The translations under genes were made by a program, and so were the position numbers. Below, one piece after another: positions 17,619-26,384 of a stretch of 64,000 nucleotides of DNA. The DNA comes from Trinickia violacea (GTDB lineage Bacteria > Pseudomonadota > Gammaproteobacteria > Burkholderiales > Burkholderiaceae): positions 3,658,001-3,722,000 of the forward strand of contig NZ_CP040077.1 in NCBI RefSeq assembly GCF_005280735.1, written 5' to 3'. The notes beneath the pieces are model-generated. The model was not told where the DNA came from and did not search any database. It worked only from the letters and a program-made list of their open reading frames with translations. Numbering within the stretch: the stretch's first letter is position 1; the number at the start of each line of letters is the position of its first letter.

Positions 17619-18087
17619 TACCCGCGCAGACGCAAAGCGCGACGGCGATCCCTCCGTGATCGTGCACGCCGAGGCGTTGGCCAAGGGCCACGCAGAAGGA
17701 CCGAAAGTCGTACTTTCCGAACCGCTGAGCTTTTGGGGCGGCTACGACGCTGCAAGCGGCCTGATCCTCGAAAAGACGCATCCGGCGTTTGGCCGCAGCC
17801 TGGCCGGAACTATCGTGGTGATGCCGCGTGCGAAGGGATCGAGTTCGAGCAGCAGCGTGCTCGCCGAAGCGATTCGAAACGGCACCGGTCCTGCGGGCAT
17901 CGTCTTGCGCGAGCGCGATCTCATCATTGCGATCGGCGTGATCGTCGCCGGCGAGCTCTACGGATTGTCGGTGCCGCTAGTCGTCGTGAAAGACCGGGAC
18001 TTCGATACGGTCTGCCATCGAGGCGCGACGATACGCATCGACGCGCCTCACGAACAGGGACCCGCAACCGTCACGCTGACAACGTAG
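17602..18087 (+). CDS. Aconitase X, small (swivel) subunit, DUF126
   Basis: A 161-aa partner of the preceding subunit, corresponding to the aconitase swivel domain. The core PLSFWGGYDAASGLILEKTHPAFGRSLAGTIVVMPRAKG and the Ser-rich GSSSSSSVLAEAI loop, which normally binds the substrate carboxylate, are present. The ATG at 17602 has an AAGGAAAGG site inside the large-subunit gene and overlaps it by 17 nt. Its 3' end also overlaps the convergent decarboxylase gene by 17 nt. Confidence 0.88.
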   Translation: MNPPFDTRADAKRDGDPSVIVHAEALAKGHAEGPKVVLSEPLSFWGGYDAASGLILEKTHPAFGRSLAGTIVVMPRAKGSSSSSSVLAEAIRNGTGPAGIVLRERDLIIAIGVIVAGELYGLSVPLVVVKDRDFDTVCHRGATIRIDAPHEQGPATVTLTT

Positions 18088-19465
18088 CCGCGAGCGATGC
18101 GGCGATGCGCTCGACGTCGCTCTCATTCGTGCGCCAATTGGAGAACGCGGCGCGCAACGCCCACGTCCCCGCATAAACCGTGCTCGAGACGAACACGTCG
18201 CCGCGATCGCGCACCGCTCGCATGAACGCGTTGACACGCTCCTCGGTCGGGTTCTCGGCGAGCGTGAAGCAGACGACGTTGAGCCGAGTCGGCGCGAGCA
18301 GCTTCAAGCCGGGCAACGCAGCGATCCGCTCGCCCAATTGCCGCGCCAGAAGGATATTGCGCTCGACGATGTCGGCGTGCCCCGCGCGTCCGTACGCCGT
18401 CAGCGAAAACCACGTCGCCAGCGCGCGCAGCCGGCGCGAGTTCTCCGGCGTCAGATGCACGAAATCGGGGTTGTCGCCCGGCGCCCCGAGATAGGCCGCG
18501 CTGTTCTGAAACACGCGCACTTGCAGATCGCGCCGCCGGCTGAACTGCACGGCCGCGTCGTACGGCACGTTGAGCCACTTGTGCAGATCGACGCAGATCG
18601 AGTCCGCTGCGTCGATTCCTTTGACCAGCGAAGCGTGCTCGGGCGAGAGCGCCGCAAATGCGCCGAACGCCCCATCGACATGGAGCCAGAACGAATAGCG
18701 CGATTTCAACGCGGCGATGGCTTCGAGGTCGTCGAAGTCGACCGTGTTCACCGTGCCCGCATTCGCAACCACGATGACGGGCTCGCCCTGCATGCGATCG
18801 AGCGCCGCTTCGAGCGCGGCCAGGTCGACGGCCTCGCGATCCGGCAGCGTCGCGATCTTTTGCACCGCCTTGCGTCCGATCCCGAGCATCGACAGCGCCT
18901 TGTAGACGCTCGAATGCGCCGCGCCCGACAGCACGTGAATCTTCGGCAGCGCACCGACTCCGTCTTCCGCGATGCTCACGCCCCGCTGCTCACCCAGCCA
19001 CTCGCGCGCGATCGCGAGCCCGACGAAATTCGACATCGTTGCGCCGCTGACCAGCACGCCGCGTTGCGCATCGGAGAAGCCGAACAACTGCCGCAATTGC
19101 GCGACCGTCTCGCGTTCGAGATCGGGCGCGGAGCTGTCGATGCCCGCTGTCGGGTTCTGGTCGTAGACGCTCGTCAGCCAGTCGCCGGCAATCGACGCAG
19201 GCGTCGCGCCGCCCGTCACGAAGCCGAGATACCGTGGCCCCGCGCTGCCCGAGAAGCCCGGCGCCCAGCGCGCGGCGAACGCTGCGAGCGCGCCTTCAAG
19301 GCCGATGCCGTGCTCGGCGAGCGGCACCGGAGACGCCGCATGTGGGGCTAGCGCGACGGGCCGCAACGCCACGTCGTTCAATGCGCCAACGGCATGCTCG
19401 AGCGTGCGTCCGAGCAGGACGTCGAGATTGGCGAGATCGTGTGAGAGTTTCGCGTCCATACACAT
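18071..19465 (-). CDS. PLP-dependent group II amino acid decarboxylase
   Basis: A 464-aa member of the glutamate/aromatic amino acid decarboxylase family, cytosolic, PLP-dependent. The Schiff-base lysine lies in CVDLHKWLNVPYD (near residue 290), the cofactor aspartate in WLHVDGAFGAF, and the PLP phosphate region in LVSGATMSNFVGL. The amino acid substrate is not deducible. The ATG at 19465 is used; a second ATG lies two codons later. It is convergent with the aconitase X genes, with a short 3' overlap. Confidence 0.85.
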   Translation of the reverse strand: MCMDAKLSHDLANLDVLLGRTLEHAVGALNDVALRPVALAPHAASPVPLAEHGIGLEGALAAFAARWAPGFSGSAGPRYLGFVTGGATPASIAGDWLTSVYDQNPTAGIDSSAPDLERETVAQLRQLFGFSDAQRGVLVSGATMSNFVGLAIAREWLGEQRGVSIAEDGVGALPKIHVLSGAAHSSVYKALSMLGIGRKAVQKIATLPDREAVDLAALEAALDRMQGEPVIVVANAGTVNTVDFDDLEAIAALKSRYSFWLHVDGAFGAFAALSPEHASLVKGIDAADSICVDLHKWLNVPYDAAVQFSRRRDLQVRVFQNSAAYLGAPGDNPDFVHLTPENSRRLRALATWFSLTAYGRAGHADIVERNILLARQLGERIAALPGLKLLAPTRLNVVCFTLAENPTEERVNAFMRAVRDRGDVFVSSTVYAGTWALRAAFSNWRTNESDVERIAASLAATLSA

Positions 19466-19647
19466 CCATAGGAAAGGCCCGGCGATACGAAGCGGCCCTT
19501 GGACCGATCCGTATCGCCGGACTGGATTTGCACTAAGAGAGGAGGTAACGCGAAGAGAATATCAGCGCCTCGCAAACGGCGCTGGAGCGGCGTTTGCGAG
19601 TACTTTGCGGAGGACGGAAGGGCCCGATTCGCCGCTATCAGCCGCGG

Positions 19648-20436
19648 TTAGCTGCGATAGCGCGGAGCCGCACGCTCCTCGCGGAAGCCCGGCAACATCG
19701 CGCGGCGAGCGGTCTCGAACGCTTCCCACTGGGCCGCGTCGTGGAGCGGCGGAATCGTCACGAGCTCACGCCGGTCGAAGCCGACCAGCGCCGCGTCGAC
19801 AAGCTCGTCCACTTCCATGAGACCTGGGATCGTGTTGATGTCGCGGCCCGCGCGCTCCCAGATTTCGGTGCGGGTCGCGGCCGGCAGCACGGCCTGCACG
19901 TACAGCCCTTTCGGACCGAGTTCCGCTTGCATCGATTGCGAATACGTCAGCACATAGGCCTTGGTCGCCGAATAAACGCCGGACGGCGCCTCGGGCATCA
20001 GCGCCATCACAGACGCGATGTTGATGATCGAGCCACTGCCCTTCGCCACAAAACGCGGAACGACCGCTGCCGCGAGACGCGTCACAGCGGTCACGTTCAG
20101 GCGAATCAGGCTGTCCAGCACCTCGAGTTCCGTGCCCTCGAGTCCGCGTCCGGCCGAAGCGCCCGCGTTGTTGATGAGCAGGTCGATGCGCTCGTCTTCG
20201 GCGAGTCGCGCTTCGACGCGGCGCAGATCCGCCGCATCCGTGAGGTCCGCTTGGATGATGTCGACCGAGACGCCCGTCTCTTCACGCAGCCGTGCAGCGA
20301 GCGCTTCCATGCGCTCGCGATCGCGCGCGACGAGCACGAGGTCGTAGCCGCGCCGCGCGAGGCGGTCCGCGTAGGTCTTGCCGATTCCAGAAGAAGCGCC
20401 CGTGATGAGCGCCGTGCCGATTGCCTGCTTCGTCAT
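19648..20436 (-). CDS. Short-chain dehydrogenase/reductase
   Basis: A 262-aa classical SDR with the NAD(P)-binding motif TGASSGIG (residues 13-20), NNAG near 90, the catalytic Ser in IASVMALMP and the YSATK pair near 155. VARD after the second strand suggests NADP preference. An IR with arms CATGAT (20486-20491) and ATCATG (20496-20501) lies upstream, as if bound by a regulator. Substrate unknown. The 180 bp between it and the decarboxylase gene hold only a 10-bp hairpin (19569-19600). Confidence 0.88.
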   Translation of the reverse strand: MTKQAIGTALITGASSGIGKTYADRLARRGYDLVLVARDRERMEALAARLREETGVSVDIIQADLTDAADLRRVEARLAEDERIDLLINNAGASAGRGLEGTELEVLDSLIRLNVTAVTRLAAAVVPRFVAKGSGSIINIASVMALMPEAPSGVYSATKAYVLTYSQSMQAELGPKGLYVQAVLPAATRTEIWERAGRDINTIPGLMEVDELVDAALVGFDRRELVTIPPLHDAAQWEAFETARRAMLPGFREERAAPRYRS

Positions 20437-20572
20437 AGCGGATCCCGATAGTCGATTGGAGCGGGATGTCGATCACTCGTTTTTACATGATCAACATCAT
20501 GATTGCGATGATGATCACCATAATCTATCGTGTCAACCCTAAATTTTGGGTCGCGATGACGGCCTGCCGCGC

Positions 20573-21310
20573 TCACATCAGCCCCGCGTAGACTGCCGCC
20601 ACGATCGAGCCGATGACGAGCACCGCACCAATCGTCTTGCGCCGATTCATCTCCGTCCATAGCAACACGCCCGTCAGCGAGAGCAGGACAATGCCGCCTG
20701 CGAGCGTGTCGACCAGCAGCACCCAGCCAACGCTCATGCCGACGCCTTTGTGCAGGTTGTTCAGCGTCGCGAGAAACGAGTTGTCGCTGCGCTTGATCGT
20801 CACGTACCCGTTGCCGACCCAGTACTCGGCCTGCGTGCTTTCGCGCGGCGCCGCAAACGTGATTTGCCAATGCTCGGGCTGGATCGCACTGCGATCGCCC
20901 CACGCCACCCGATGTGCGGGCTCTTTCTGCATGCGTCCCGGGGCGGCGGTCAATTGCAGTTGTTGCTTGAGCCACTTCGCCAAGTCGCGCGGCGTCTCGG
21001 GCGCGGGCTGCGGCAGCGGGACCTGAAGCGTCGATACCTCCGGTTCCCCGGACGGAATTCGCAGCGGGCCGGCGCGATGGTTGAGCAGGAAACCGCTCGT
21101 GCCGAACAGCAGGCCGAGCGCCGCGCCCCATAGCCCCATCCAGCCGTGCACTTTGCGCAGCCATTTGATGAAGGTGGCGCGACGCGAGCGTTTTTTCCGG
21201 GCGCGCAATTCCGGATCGTCGAGAACATCGCTCGCGGAAGTCATGTGGCGTTCGACGGTCGCGATATCCGTTCCGTTCGATTCGATCGCGATAGGTTCAG
21301 GTGCACTCAC
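20573..21310 (-). CDS. PepSY-associated membrane protein (siderophore operon)
   Basis: A 245-aa inner-membrane protein. A basic cytosolic segment (RARKKRSRRATFIKWLRKVHG) precedes a first helix (about 65-85); periplasmic PepSY-like sequence follows (WQITFAAPRESTQAEYWVGNGYV); two C-terminal helices lie at about 180-240. Related proteins accompany TonB receptors and PiuC and are thought to help reduce or release siderophore iron. The GTG at 21310 overlaps the piuC stop as GTGA, implying coupled translation; an ATG at 21244 is the alternative start. Last gene of the iron operon. Confidence 0.8.
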   Translation of the reverse strand: MSAPEPIAIESNGTDIATVERHMTSASDVLDDPELRARKKRSRRATFIKWLRKVHGWMGLWGAALGLLFGTSGFLLNHRAGPLRIPSGEPEVSTLQVPLPQPAPETPRDLAKWLKQQLQLTAAPGRMQKEPAHRVAWGDRSAIQPEHWQITFAAPRESTQAEYWVGNGYVTIKRSDNSFLATLNNLHKGVGMSVGWVLLVDTLAGGIVLLSLTGVLLWTEMNRRKTIGAVLVIGSIVAAVYAGLM

Positions 21311-21990
21311 GTCTCGCTCCAGAGGCGCAACAAGTTGTGGTAACAACCAACGAGACTGCGGCGCGCGGCATCGTCGGCGTGCGTCGCGTTCAAGCGCTGG
21401 ATGGCCGTGTCCATGTCGAACAGCAGCGCGCGCTGCGTATCGCTGCGCACGAGGCTCTGCACCCAGAAGAAGCTCGCGATACGCGCGCCTCGCGTGACGG
21501 GCGTCACTTGATGCAGGCTCGTCGCCGGATAGACGATCATGTCGCCCGCCGGCAGCTTCACTTGCTGGACGCCATATGTGTCCTCGATGACGAGTTCGCC
21601 GCCGTCGTATTCGTCGGGCGCGGACAGGAAAAGCGTCACGGACACGTCGGTACGCAGCTTCGCGCCGCCCGGCAAGAGACGCACCGCGCCGTCCACATGG
21701 CTGCCGAATGTCATCCCGCTTTCGTAGCGGTTGAAGAGCGGCGGATAGACCTGGTTCGGCAGCACGGCGCTGATGAAGAGCGGATGGCGTTCGATCGCCG
21801 CGAGAATCACGTCGCCGAGCTCGCGCGCGACGGGCGATTGCTCCGCGATCTGCTGGTTGCGCTTGACAGGCGCGCCCTGGTAGCCGGCCGTCGCGCGGCC
21901 GTCGACCCAGGCATCGCCCGCCGCGTCGAGCCGTTCGCGCACGAAGCGGAGCTGCTCCGCGTTCAGCACATTCGGGATTTGAAGAAGCAT
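21307..21990 (-). CDS. piuC: PKHD-type Fe(II)/2-oxoglutarate hydroxylase (PiuC-like)
   Basis: A 227-aa cytosolic dioxygenase linked to iron uptake in many proteobacteria. The iron ligands are H98 and D100 (GSHVDGAVR) and H160 (TSLHQVTPV); R170 (ARIASFF) binds 2-oxoglutarate. The ATG at 21990 has a strong AAAGGAAA site and gives the usual family length; an earlier in-frame ATG lacks one. It sits 84 nt after the TonB receptor gene and overlaps the PepSY gene by 4 nt. Target residue or molecule unknown. Confidence 0.92.
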   Translation of the reverse strand: MLLQIPNVLNAEQLRFVRERLDAAGDAWVDGRATAGYQGAPVKRNQQIAEQSPVARELGDVILAAIERHPLFISAVLPNQVYPPLFNRYESGMTFGSHVDGAVRLLPGGAKLRTDVSVTLFLSAPDEYDGGELVIEDTYGVQQVKLPAGDMIVYPATSLHQVTPVTRGARIASFFWVQSLVRSDTQRALLFDMDTAIQRLNATHADDAARRSLVGCYHNLLRLWSET

Positions 21991-22074
21991 CGAGATTTCC
22001 TTTGGCCGGACCGGCGCGCCGTTGTGCATTGCGCTTGCACGCCAAGCCCGAAAAGTTGAAACACCATCGCGCGA

Positions 22075-24261
22075 CTAGAACTTGTAGTCGGCCGTGGCGA
22101 GCAGCGTGCGGCCGATGCCGGGCACCGAGCGGCCGCCGTCCGACTGGATCAGCGCGTCGTAATAGAACTTGTTGGTGAGATTCAAGAGATTGAGACGGAC
22201 GTCCCACTTCTTCTCGTGATACGCGGCCGTCGCATCCCAGCGCGTATAGCCGCCGACTTGGACGAGATCGTTGTTCGCCGCATAGCGCGCCGACATATAG
22301 GTCGGTCCGCCGCCCACCTCCCAGTGCGGCGTGATCTCATAGGTCGTCCACAGCGTGAGCGTATTGCGCGGCGTGTTGGCGGGCACGTTGCCTTGCGTGC
22401 CGTCGAGCGCCTTCACGATGCGCGCATCCATATAGGTGTAGCCGCCGAAGATTTGCCACTTGTCGGTGAGGTGGCCCGTCGCACCGGCCTGGAAACCGTT
22501 GACGCGGATATCGCCGTCGAGCGTGTATTCGGTCGCCGAGACCTGCGTGCGCGCGTTGTCCATCTCCTCCTGAAACAGCGCGGACGTCACCGACAGATTC
22601 CCGCCGAGCACATCCCACTTGCCGCCGACTTCATACGAACGCGTGGTTTCGGGCGCGAGATTCTGCGTGAGATTGGTGACCGTCAGCGATTCGAGCGAGG
22701 GATCGAACGACGTCCCGTACGACGCGTAATACGACTGCCAGTCGCTCGGCTGATAGATGACGCCGGTGCGCACGCTCGTGAAGTCGTTCGTCTGGCTCGC
22801 GTAACCGGGCAAGCTGACCGTGTTCGCGATGTGCGCCTGGAAGCGGTCCCAGCGCAATCCGCCGATCACCTTCCAGTGCTCGCCGAGCGACACCGTATCG
22901 TTGACGTACCCCGCGATTTCATTGGCCGACGATTGCGCGTGATTGCCGACGGTCGTCGTCACGTTCGAGGGCGTCGACAGATAGGCCGGATCGAGCAGCG
23001 ACACGATCGGCAAGTTGTTGCGCGTGGTTGCCTGGTTCGTATAACTGTCGTGCCCGAGCTCCACACCGGCGATGAGATCGTGCTTGATCGCGCCGGTCGT
23101 GAAGGTGTACTCGAGCATCGTGTCGTTGTAGATCGAATGGTTTTCGATCACGCGATCGTGGCTTTGCAATTGCACGTAGAGCTGCGAAAGCGGCAGCGTC
23201 GTGTAATTGCCGTTCGAGAGTGCCGGGCTCGTTGCGAGCGGGCCGGTCAGCACCGCATGCGCGGCCGTCTCGCGCGCGTCGGTCATCGAATGCGAGAGCT
23301 GCGTTGCGTTGGTCAGCGTGAGCGCGTCGGAGAACTTGTGCTTGATCGTCGCCTGCCCGGTCTGCACGTCCTGAATCGTGCGGTCGCTCGTCAGGCCGTA
23401 AAACGTGTTGCGCGGCACCGGCGCCGGATGGCCGTTCAACGCCGGGATGCCGTAGTCGGGCATGTCGTCGTTGTGCTGGATCAGCGCGGACAGCGTGATC
23501 TCGGTCGGCGTGCCGATGCCGAAGCGCGCTTCGGGGGCGAAGCCGTAGTCCCTGTTCTTCATCACGTCGCGACCCGTTCCCATGTCCTGCGCGAATGCGT
23601 TGAGGCGGATGGCCGAGGTCGCGGCCACCGGGTGATTCACGTCGACGGTCGTGCGGTAGCGGTCGTCGGTGCCGAGCGTCGTAGAGACCTCGGCCGACGG
23701 CGTGAGATTCGCCTTCTTGCTGACCTGATTGATCACGCCGCCGGTCGAACCGCGCCCGAACAGCATCGACGACGGGCCGTACAGCACTTCGACCGATTCG
23801 AGATCGAACGTGTCGCGGTAGTACTGGTTGCGGTCGCGAAAGCCGTCGAGGTAGATGTCGTTTTGCGCCGTGAAGCCGCGCAGGTTGATGTTGTTGCCGA
23901 TCTGCCCGCCTTCGGCGCCGCCGATCGTGATGCCCGGCGCGTTGCGCAGCGCGTCCTGAAACGACGTCGCGCCCTGCGATTCGAGCACCGCCTTGTTGAT
24001 GACCGTGACCGTCTGCGGAATATCGCGCAACGCTTGCGGCGTCTTCGCGCCGACCGTCGAACGTTCGGCCTGGAAGTCTTGCGCAGCGGCATCGGCCTGG
24101 CCGGAGACGACGACCGCGGGCAGCGTCGAGCCGTCGGACGCCGCGGTGGTGGATGGGCTTTGCGATGTCGTTTGCGGTGCGGTCTGCGCTTTCGCAGGCG
24201 CAGCAAAAGGAATCGCGAAGGCGAGCGCAAGCGCTGCCGCAAGCGGCGTTCTGTTCAACAT
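22075..24261 (-). CDS. TonB-dependent siderophore receptor
   Basis: A 728-aa outer membrane receptor for ferric siderophores. The signal peptide ends near AKAQ (residue 26); the plug domain (about 60-190) contains RDIPQTVTVI, NLRGF and YDG-like segments (DIYLDGFRDRNQYYRDTFDLESVEVLYGPSSMLFGRGSTGGVIN is split over 135-178); the beta-barrel ends in LLATADYKF with a terminal Phe typical of outer membrane proteins. The ATG at 24261 gives the best signal peptide. A Fur box lies at 24395-24415. First gene of the iron operon with piuC and a PepSY protein; the siderophore is not identifiable. Confidence 0.94.
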   Translation of the reverse strand: MLNRTPLAAALALAFAIPFAAPAKAQTAPQTTSQSPSTTAASDGSTLPAVVVSGQADAAAQDFQAERSTVGAKTPQALRDIPQTVTVINKAVLESQGATSFQDALRNAPGITIGGAEGGQIGNNINLRGFTAQNDIYLDGFRDRNQYYRDTFDLESVEVLYGPSSMLFGRGSTGGVINQVSKKANLTPSAEVSTTLGTDDRYRTTVDVNHPVAATSAIRLNAFAQDMGTGRDVMKNRDYGFAPEARFGIGTPTEITLSALIQHNDDMPDYGIPALNGHPAPVPRNTFYGLTSDRTIQDVQTGQATIKHKFSDALTLTNATQLSHSMTDARETAAHAVLTGPLATSPALSNGNYTTLPLSQLYVQLQSHDRVIENHSIYNDTMLEYTFTTGAIKHDLIAGVELGHDSYTNQATTRNNLPIVSLLDPAYLSTPSNVTTTVGNHAQSSANEIAGYVNDTVSLGEHWKVIGGLRWDRFQAHIANTVSLPGYASQTNDFTSVRTGVIYQPSDWQSYYASYGTSFDPSLESLTVTNLTQNLAPETTRSYEVGGKWDVLGGNLSVTSALFQEEMDNARTQVSATEYTLDGDIRVNGFQAGATGHLTDKWQIFGGYTYMDARIVKALDGTQGNVPANTPRNTLTLWTTYEITPHWEVGGGPTYMSARYAANNDLVQVGGYTRWDATAAYHEKKWDVRLNLLNLTNKFYYDALIQSDGGRSVPGIGRTLLATADYKF

Positions 24262-24632
24262 TGGAGTCCCGAGGAGTGGTTCGTGTCGGCCGGCGCCGCA
24301 CCCGGCGCACGCGTGAATCAACGACACGTGAGCATTGGCTGGCTGGCCGCTCCTCCGCTTGGGACGAGAAGGTCGGTAGGCTGGCTTTCGATTTAAATGA
24401 GAATCAATATCATTTCATACATCTCAAATTGTTTCAACTTATGAAAGATACCGGCCCAATGTCTCCCATTTACTGGGCGAAATTGAAATAATTTAGTAAG
24501 TATTTTGTTTTTGGAATGCAAGATTCGGCATTTTGTATACCGGCGGCACCGCTTTGCATGCCGTGTCAGAACCAGCGACGCCCGCCCCCGCGTGGCGTAA
24601 AATACGCGCTTTCCCGCTCATCCCTACCGATA
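24262..24632. other. Intergenic region between iron operon and ribB
   Basis: No gene is seen. The left half holds the receptor leader and a Fur box. The middle (about 24390-24530) is markedly AT-rich compared with its surroundings. A TAAAAT box at 24598-24603 is a plausible -10 element for ribB. I found no FMN riboswitch consensus in this leader. Confidence 0.6.
24395..24415. promoter_or_regulatory. Fur box of the siderophore operon
   Basis: AAATGAGAAT and AATATCATTT flank a central C in an imperfect dyad that fits the Fur consensus (repeated NATWAT/AATGATAAT hexamers). It lies about 134 nt before the receptor start, consistent with iron-repressed transcription of receptor, piuC and PepSY genes. 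Confidence 0.75.
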
Positions 24633-25793
24633 ATGACCCTCGCCTCCACCCTCGAGATCATCGCCGAACTGAAAGCCGGCCGGATGGTGATCCTGGTCGA
24701 CGAAGAAGACCGCGAAAACGAGGGCGACCTCGTCCTCGCCGCCGATTTCGTCACGCCGGAAGCGATCAATTTCATGGCCCGCTACGGCCGCGGCCTGATC
24801 TGCCTGACGCTCACGCAGGATCGCTGCAAGCAGTTGAACCTGCCGCTCATGACCTATAAGAACGGCACGCAATACGGCACGGCGTTCACGGTCAGCATCG
24901 AAGCGGCCGAAGGCGTGACGACCGGCATCTCCGCCGCCGACCGCGCCCGCACGATCGCCACCGCCGTCGCGCACGACGCGCGCGCCGAGCACATCGTGCA
25001 GCCGGGCCACGTATTCCCGATCATGGCGCAGCCGGGCGGCGTGCTCGTGCGCGCGGGCCATACCGAAGCGGGCTGCGACCTCACGGCGCTCGCGGGCCTC
25101 ACGCCCGCCGCGGTGATCTGCGAAGTCATCAAGGACGACGGCACGATGGCGCGCCTGCCCGACCTGCTCGAATTCGCGCAGCAGCACGGGCTCAAGGTCG
25201 GCACGATCGCCGATCTGATTCACTACCGCAGCCGCACCGAATCGATCGTCGAGCGCGTGTGCGAGCGCACGATGCAGACCGCGCACGGCGCATTCCGCGC
25301 GGTCATGTATCTCGACCAGCCGAGCGGATCGCCGCATCTGGCGCTGGTGCGCGGCACGCCGTCGCCCGATCGCGATACACCGGTGCGCGTGCACGAGCCG
25401 CTGTCGATGCTCGACCTGCTCGAAGTCGGCACCTCGACGCACTCGTGGACGCTCGACGCCGCGATGCGCGAGATCGCCGCGCGCGATCTCGGCGTGATCG
25501 TGATGCTCAATTGCGGCGACTCGAAGGAACACCTGATCGACGTCTTCAAGGCATTCGATCAGAAAGACAAGGCCGCCGAACTCAAACGCCGCCCGGTCGA
25601 CTTCAAGACCTACGGCATCGGCGCGCAAATCCTGCGCGAGCTCAACGTCGGCAAGATGCAGGTGCTGTCGAACCCGCGCCGCCTCGGCAGCATGTCGGGC
25701 TATGGGCTCGAAGTCACCGGTTTCGTCCCGATGCCGGGGAGCGTTGCCAAGCCTTGCGACACGGCGTCCGAGTCCTCGGACTCGCGCGCCTGA
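24633..25793 (+). CDS. ribB: DHBP synthase with degenerate GTP cyclohydrolase II domain (RibBX type)
   Basis: A 386-aa protein. The N-terminal half (about 1-205) is 3,4-dihydroxy-2-butanone-4-phosphate synthase with the acidic metal site DEEDRENEGDLV and HTEAGCDLT. The C-terminal half is homologous to RibA, but where GTP cyclohydrolase II has a CxxGDxxxSxxCDC zinc and catalytic motif this protein has RVHEPLSMLDLLEVGTSTHSW, without the cysteines. It therefore looks like the RibBX variant known in proteobacteria, with only the DHBP activity; a separate ribA must exist elsewhere. The ATG at 24633 matches the family start. Upstream of ribH. Confidence 0.92.
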   Translation: MTLASTLEIIAELKAGRMVILVDEEDRENEGDLVLAADFVTPEAINFMARYGRGLICLTLTQDRCKQLNLPLMTYKNGTQYGTAFTVSIEAAEGVTTGISAADRARTIATAVAHDARAEHIVQPGHVFPIMAQPGGVLVRAGHTEAGCDLTALAGLTPAAVICEVIKDDGTMARLPDLLEFAQQHGLKVGTIADLIHYRSRTESIVERVCERTMQTAHGAFRAVMYLDQPSGSPHLALVRGTPSPDRDTPVRVHEPLSMLDLLEVGTSTHSWTLDAAMREIAARDLGVIVMLNCGDSKEHLIDVFKAFDQKDKAAELKRRPVDFKTYGIGAQILRELNVGKMQVLSNPRRLGSMSGYGLEVTGFVPMPGSVAKPCDTASESSDSRA

Positions 25794-25868
25794 CCGAACG
25801 CCTCATCGATCGACTCACTGATCCCACCACGCACTCTCGCGCATTCAACCAACAACCACGGACCTTTT

Positions 25869-26384
25869 ATGGAAATCGGACAATATCAACCGAACCTCGA
25901 CGGCGACGGCCTGCGCGTCGGCATCGTCCAAGCGCGCTTTAACGAACCGGTGTGCAACGGCCTCGCCGATGCCTGCATCGAAGAACTCGAACGCCTCGGC
26001 GTGACCGGCGAAGACGTGCTGCTCGTCACCGTCCCGGGCGCGCTCGAAATCCCGCTCGCGCTGCAAAAGCTCGCCGAGTCCGGCCAATTCGACGCGCTGA
26101 TCGCGCTCGGCGCCGTGATCCGCGGCGAGACGTATCACTTCGAACTCGTGTCGAACGAAAGCGGCGCGGGCATCACGCGCATCGGCCTCGACTTCGGCAT
26201 TCCCGTCGCGAATGCGGTGCTCACGACCGACACCGACGAGCAAGCCGTCGCGCGCATGACCGAGAAGGGCCGCGACGCCGCGCGCGTGGCCGTCGAGATG
26301 GCGAACCTCGCGGTCGCGCTCGAGCAGCTCGGCGGCGATGACGACGAAGATGAAGACGAGGACGAAGAAGAGGAACAGGCATGA
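25869..26384 (+). CDS. ribH: 6,7-dimethyl-8-ribityllumazine synthase
   Basis: Condenses DHBP with the ribityl-pyrimidine to give lumazine, the substrate of RibE; forms an icosahedral or decameric shell. The 171-aa protein has the typical VQARFNEPVCNGL, VPGALEIP and GAVIRGETYHFE segments, the last including the catalytic histidine. The final 15 residues are almost entirely Asp/Glu, an extension often seen in this genus. It overlaps nusB by 4 nt (ATGA). Confidence 0.97.
   Translation: MEIGQYQPNLDGDGLRVGIVQARFNEPVCNGLADACIEELERLGVTGEDVLLVTVPGALEIPLALQKLAESGQFDALIALGAVIRGETYHFELVSNESGAGITRIGLDFGIPVANAVLTTDTDEQAVARMTEKGRDAARVAVEMANLAVALEQLGGDDDEDEDEDEEEEQA

Noticed and set aside
22216..24396. 726-codon open frame on the plus strand
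   Set aside because: It lies antisense to the TonB receptor, is Arg/His/Val-rich and has no domain content; a codon-bias shadow of the real gene in GC-rich DNA.
24490..24632. Possible FMN riboswitch before ribB, prompted by an ACCGGCGGCACC stretch
   Set aside because: The other conserved RFN segments are absent and the AT-rich leader has no matching multistem layout; the leader of ribD also lacks it.
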